The notes under the pieces were generated by a model that saw only the letters and a list, made by a program, of their open reading frames with translations, did no database searches and was not told the origin of the DNA. From NCBI GenBank assembly GCA_026388765.1, contig JAPLJC010000234.1, positions 1 to 44,389 of the forward strand: a stretch of DNA of 44,389 nt. Direction: 5' to 3'. Positions 42,041 through 44,389 of the stretch are shown here, one piece after another; within the stretch, counting starts at the first letter, position 1; the number at the start of each line of letters is the position of its first letter. The position numbers and the translations under genes were made by a program. This DNA is from Deltaproteobacteria bacterium (GTDB lineage: Bacteria; Desulfobacterota; Desulfobaccia; Desulfobaccales; 0-14-0-80-60-11).

Positions 42041-42116
42041 GGGGATGTAGCTCAGCTGGAAGAGCGCCTGCTTCGCATGTAGGAGGTCAGGGGTTCAAGT
42101 CCCCTCATCTCCACCA
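42041..42116 (+). tRNA. tRNA-Ala, anticodon CGC
   Basis: Full cloverleaf: acceptor GGGGATG / CATCTCC, D arm GCTC/GAGC, anticodon stem CCTGC/GTAGG with loop TTCGCAT (anticodon CGC at 42074-42076), T arm with GTTCAAGTC, and encoded CCA at 42114-42116. One G-U pair each in the acceptor and anticodon stems. Confidence 0.95.
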
Positions 42117-42125
42117 CGAATTAAA

Positions 42126-42392
42126 TTACTTGCGGTTCATGGCCTCCATGGACCGCTTTTTTGTGTGTGACTCCGTATGTGACTCTTCTTCCAGGCTCGC
42201 CATTACATCCCGCAGTTGCGGATCAACCACCTGCAGGTATCTTTCTGTAGTGGCCTTGCTTTGGTGCCTCAGCAGACGGCTGACCTGGGTTAGCGAAAAT
42301 ATCTGTTTGTCAGCCAGGTAGCTGGCCACGTAATGCCGGATCGCCTGAAACCCAAAATGCCTGACGCCGGCCTGCTTACCTATGGTGATCAT
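42126..42392 (-). pseudogene. Integrase (tyrosine recombinase) C-terminal remnant at the tRNA
   Basis: 88 residues. Only the end of the catalytic domain remains: 'RHFGFQAIRHYVASYLAD' (the HxxR box with the first His as Gln), 'LTQVSRLLRHQSKATTERYLQ' (second box His as written and the nucleophile Tyr), and a charged tail. The N-terminal DNA-binding domains and first catalytic Arg are lost; no continuation is visible upstream. The stop is 10 bases from the tRNA-Ala 3' end, the usual place for an integrase beside its attachment site. So a genomic island once entered at this tRNA and has largely been lost or scrambled. Confidence 0.8.
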
Positions 42393-42776
42393 GGCAAGTT
42401 ATCGCTCAGAGACCCCCACGATCTATCGTCTTACCTTTCCGCAAGCTATTACGGAGAAATTAGTGATTCCCTCCTTCCTAATTCGGGGTATCTCCCGGTG
42501 TCTTTAGCAAATTCTCCGCTCTATGATTAACTCAACAATTTTCGAATTAAAACAGAGGGATGATTAGTGAGCGCTTTTGATTACACAATTATCTTTAGTG
42601 GTCTTTTTGGTGCTCTAATGAGGGTTCCCTGGCTGATTATCCGACCATTAATTAGCAATAAAGTTTAAGGAAGATGACTGACTAACCGAAAAAGTTATTG
42701 ATATTTTTCCAGGTGCGGTTGGGCAACTGGTTCGGTTGGTTTCTCCCAGAACCATAAAAGGAGTCGCGGTCCTTAA
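42393..42776. other. AT-rich gap after the integrase remnant
   Basis: No convincing gene and no further integrase sequence. It looks like leftover island DNA. The only candidate frame is the short one at 42567-42668. Confidence 0.5.
42567..42668 (+). CDS. Possible very small membrane peptide
   Basis: 33 residues from GTG 42567, with AGAGGGA 7 bases upstream: a hydrophobic stretch 'TIIFSGLFGALMRVPWLII' and a short basic end. It could be real or chance. No family recognised. Confidence 0.25.
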   Translation: MSAFDYTIIFSGLFGALMRVPWLIIRPLISNKV

Positions 42777-44389
42777 ATGAGCTTTGTGGAATTATTCCCG
42801 TATTTGTTGGTGATGGCTAAAGTCCTCCTGTATGGGGTGGCTGTGGTCTTTTTTATCAGCGGCGTTGATGACATATTCATCGATATCTACTATGGCATCC
42901 GCAGTCTGTACCGCCGCCTCTTCATCCTCTCCAAATACCGCCCCCTGACCGAAGAGTCGCTCCACCAAGTCTCGGAACAGCCCATTGCGGTCTTGATCCC
43001 TGCCTGGGATGAAGCTTCGGTGATCCGCCACATGTTGGAAAACACAATGCGCGCGGTGCATTATGCCAACTATCATATCTTTGTGGGCACCTATCCCAAT
43101 GACCCGGGCACTCAAAGGGAGGTGGAGATCGTCCGGGAAAAAGTTGATAACGTGCACCGCATCGTCTGCCCCAAAGACGGGCCTACCAATAAAGCCGATT
43201 GTCTGAACTGGATCTACCAGGGGATAAAGCTCTTCGAAGAGGAGAACCACGTCCGGTTCGCCATCTTCGTCATGGAAGACTCCGAGGATATCATTCACCC
43301 CTTAACCCTCAAGTTGTTCAATTACCTGATTCCCCGGAAAGACATGGTCCAGCTGACGGTGTTACCCTTGCCCGCCAAATGGTATCGCTTCACCGAGGGC
43401 CATTACGCCGATGAATTCTCTGAGAACCACTATAAGAACCTGGTAGTGCGAGAATTCCTGAGTGGCAACGTCCCGTCGGCAGGGGTGGGCTGCGCCTTCA
43501 GTCGCCGGGCCATCGAATTGACCGCCAGCCTCAATCATAACCAGTTGTTCAACATCGACTCGCTTACGGAAGATTATGATATCGGGTTGAGGCTCCAGCC
43601 CTACGGCCTGAAACAGATTTTTGTCAAGCAAGCCATCGAGCGCACCACCCTCAGGACCGGCTGGTTCAGCCGCAAACAACGAGAGGTCAAGGTCAAGGAG
43701 TATATTGCCATCCGGGAGCACTTTCCCAAAACCTTCCCGGCCGCCATGCGGCAGAAATCCCGGTGGATCGTGGGGATTTGCCTCCAAGGGTGGGCCAACC
43801 TGGGGTGGCCGGGGAACCTGGCCACCAAGTATATGCTCTACCGGGACCGCAAGGCCCTGGTCAACAACTACATCAACATGTTGGGGTACCTGGTGTTGAC
43901 CGTAGTGCTGTCCTACTGGCTCTGCCTCTGGCTGATTCCGGACTCCTACCGCTACCCGCCGCTGGTGCGACAGGGGTCGTGGATCTGGTACCTGATTTGG
44001 GCGGATACTGCGTTTATGTTGGTGCGCATCTGTGAGCGCTGCTTCTGCGTCTACCGTTTTTACGATCTGCCCCAGGCCCTACTTTCCATTCCCCGGTTTT
44101 TCTGGGGCAATGTCATCAACTTTGTGGCCGGCTCCCGTGCCCTTTACCTGTATGGGAAATATCTCGTCACCGGGAAATTCATTCCCTGGGACAAGACCAG
44201 CCATATCTTTCCCTCCGATGCCGAGCTCAAGTCTTATCGCCGCAAATTAGGGGATCTGCTGCTGGATCGGCGCTTCATCACGGTAAAGCAACTGGATGAA
44301 GCCCTGATGCGGCAGAAACAGGACCCCCGTCCCCTGGGGACCATTCTCCTGGATATGGGTCTGGTGAAGGAAGAAGAGCTGATCCAGGT
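42777..44389 (+). CDS. Membrane glycosyltransferase (N4 adsorption protein B type) with MshEN tail, partial
   Basis: The frame is open from ATG 42777 to the window end: 537 codons, no stop. An N-terminal membrane helix precedes a GT2-type domain: 'IAVLIPAWDEASVIRHML', 'MEDSEDIIHP' (166-175, the DxD-like site), 'LTEDYDIGLRL' (Glu 265, Asp 266) and 'QKSRWIVG' (Gln 326, Arg 329, Trp 330, the QxxRW motif). Further membrane helices lie at ~355-440. The last ~55 residues are a MshEN domain ('LGDLLLDRRFITVKQLDEAL', 'LGTILLDMGLVKEEEL'), known to bind c-di-GMP. The whole resembles NfrB, the phage N4 adsorption protein B family. It probably extrudes a surface polysaccharide under c-di-GMP control. AAGGAG is 13 bases upstream, rather far. 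Confidence 0.85.
   Translation, partial: MSFVELFPYLLVMAKVLLYGVAVVFFISGVDDIFIDIYYGIRSLYRRLFILSKYRPLTEESLHQVSEQPIAVLIPAWDEASVIRHMLENTMRAVHYANYHIFVGTYPNDPGTQREVEIVREKVDNVHRIVCPKDGPTNKADCLNWIYQGIKLFEEENHVRFAIFVMEDSEDIIHPLTLKLFNYLIPRKDMVQLTVLPLPAKWYRFTEGHYADEFSENHYKNLVVREFLSGNVPSAGVGCAFSRRAIELTASLNHNQLFNIDSLTEDYDIGLRLQPYGLKQIFVKQAIERTTLRTGWFSRKQREVKVKEYIAIREHFPKTFPAAMRQKSRWIVGICLQGWANLGWPGNLATKYMLYRDRKALVNNYINMLGYLVLTVVLSYWLCLWLIPDSYRYPPLVRQGSWIWYLIWADTAFMLVRICERCFCVYRFYDLPQALLSIPRFFWGNVINFVAGSRALYLYGKYLVTGKFIPWDKTSHIFPSDAELKSYRRKLGDLLLDRRFITVKQLDEALMRQKQDPRPLGTILLDMGLVKEEELIQ

Noticed and set aside
42333-42530. 65-residue plus-strand frame overlapping the integrase remnant
   Set aside because: No ribosome site or motif, and it runs antisense to the recombinase remnant.

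Overview
The window looks like a chromosomal segment of an anaerobic, GC-rich bacterium of the Desulfobacterota, probably a sulfate reducer near Desulfobacca; this placement is inference. The evidence is a DsrC with both redox cysteines (17829-18146), an anaerobic Ni-Fe carbon monoxide dehydrogenase CooS (27101-29119), NtrY/NtrX-type nitrogen regulation and a B12-binding radical SAM protein. No rRNA or CRISPR array is present. One tRNA was found.

Left end (1-5423): the end of a prophage-like block on the plus strand. It holds a split tail-like gene interrupted by a secreted beta-helix (pectate-lyase-like) gene, a frameshifted structural gene, a holin-sized membrane protein and another small membrane protein, with clustered palindromes and a 23-bp repeat ahead of two genes. 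Host genes resume with cvpA, mazG and a tightly overlapping set of sensor kinase, ntrY and ntrX (5609-12690).

Centre-left (12846-15630): an AT-rich accessory segment on the minus strand. It contains a phage-type small protein, a modification-dependent (type IV, Mrr-fold) restriction enzyme, a decayed vsr gene, a gene-free stretch with strong RNA-like folds, and a four-helix-bundle (S23) gene flanked by inverted purine tracts. Next come the radical SAM gene, dsrC with a clear sigma-70-type promoter, glcD, and an SPFH membrane protein bounded by a broken second copy of the glcD start.

Centre (21260-29119): a NarL-type two-component pair, then an autotransporter gene split by one in-frame TGA. 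The autotransporter lies between intact radC and a diverged copy of the radC 3' end. cooS follows, with promoter and terminator.

Right (29299-44389): a formylglycine-enzyme-like protein without catalytic cysteines, next to a membrane-bound adenylate cyclase; an AddAB-type DNA-repair pair whose addA is frameshifted; ftsH; a SIMPL-domain protein; a NifU-like scaffold; tRNA-Ala(CGC) with an integrase remnant at its 3' end; and a glycosyltransferase (N4 adsorption protein B type) with a MshEN c-di-GMP-binding-like tail, running off the window. GTAGGGGCGG-type palindromes recur between genes.

The repeated theme is gene decay and gene insertion: split or frameshifted genes at 1-3770, 3826-4775, 14274-14688, 23561-26092 and 32513-35876, and partial gene copies flanking inserted genes at 20820-20976 and 23389-23487. 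I did not find a clear new multi-gene system. The best candidates for a second look are the structured gene-free region at 14824-14957, the insertion-like autotransporter unit beside radC, and the restriction/vsr segment.
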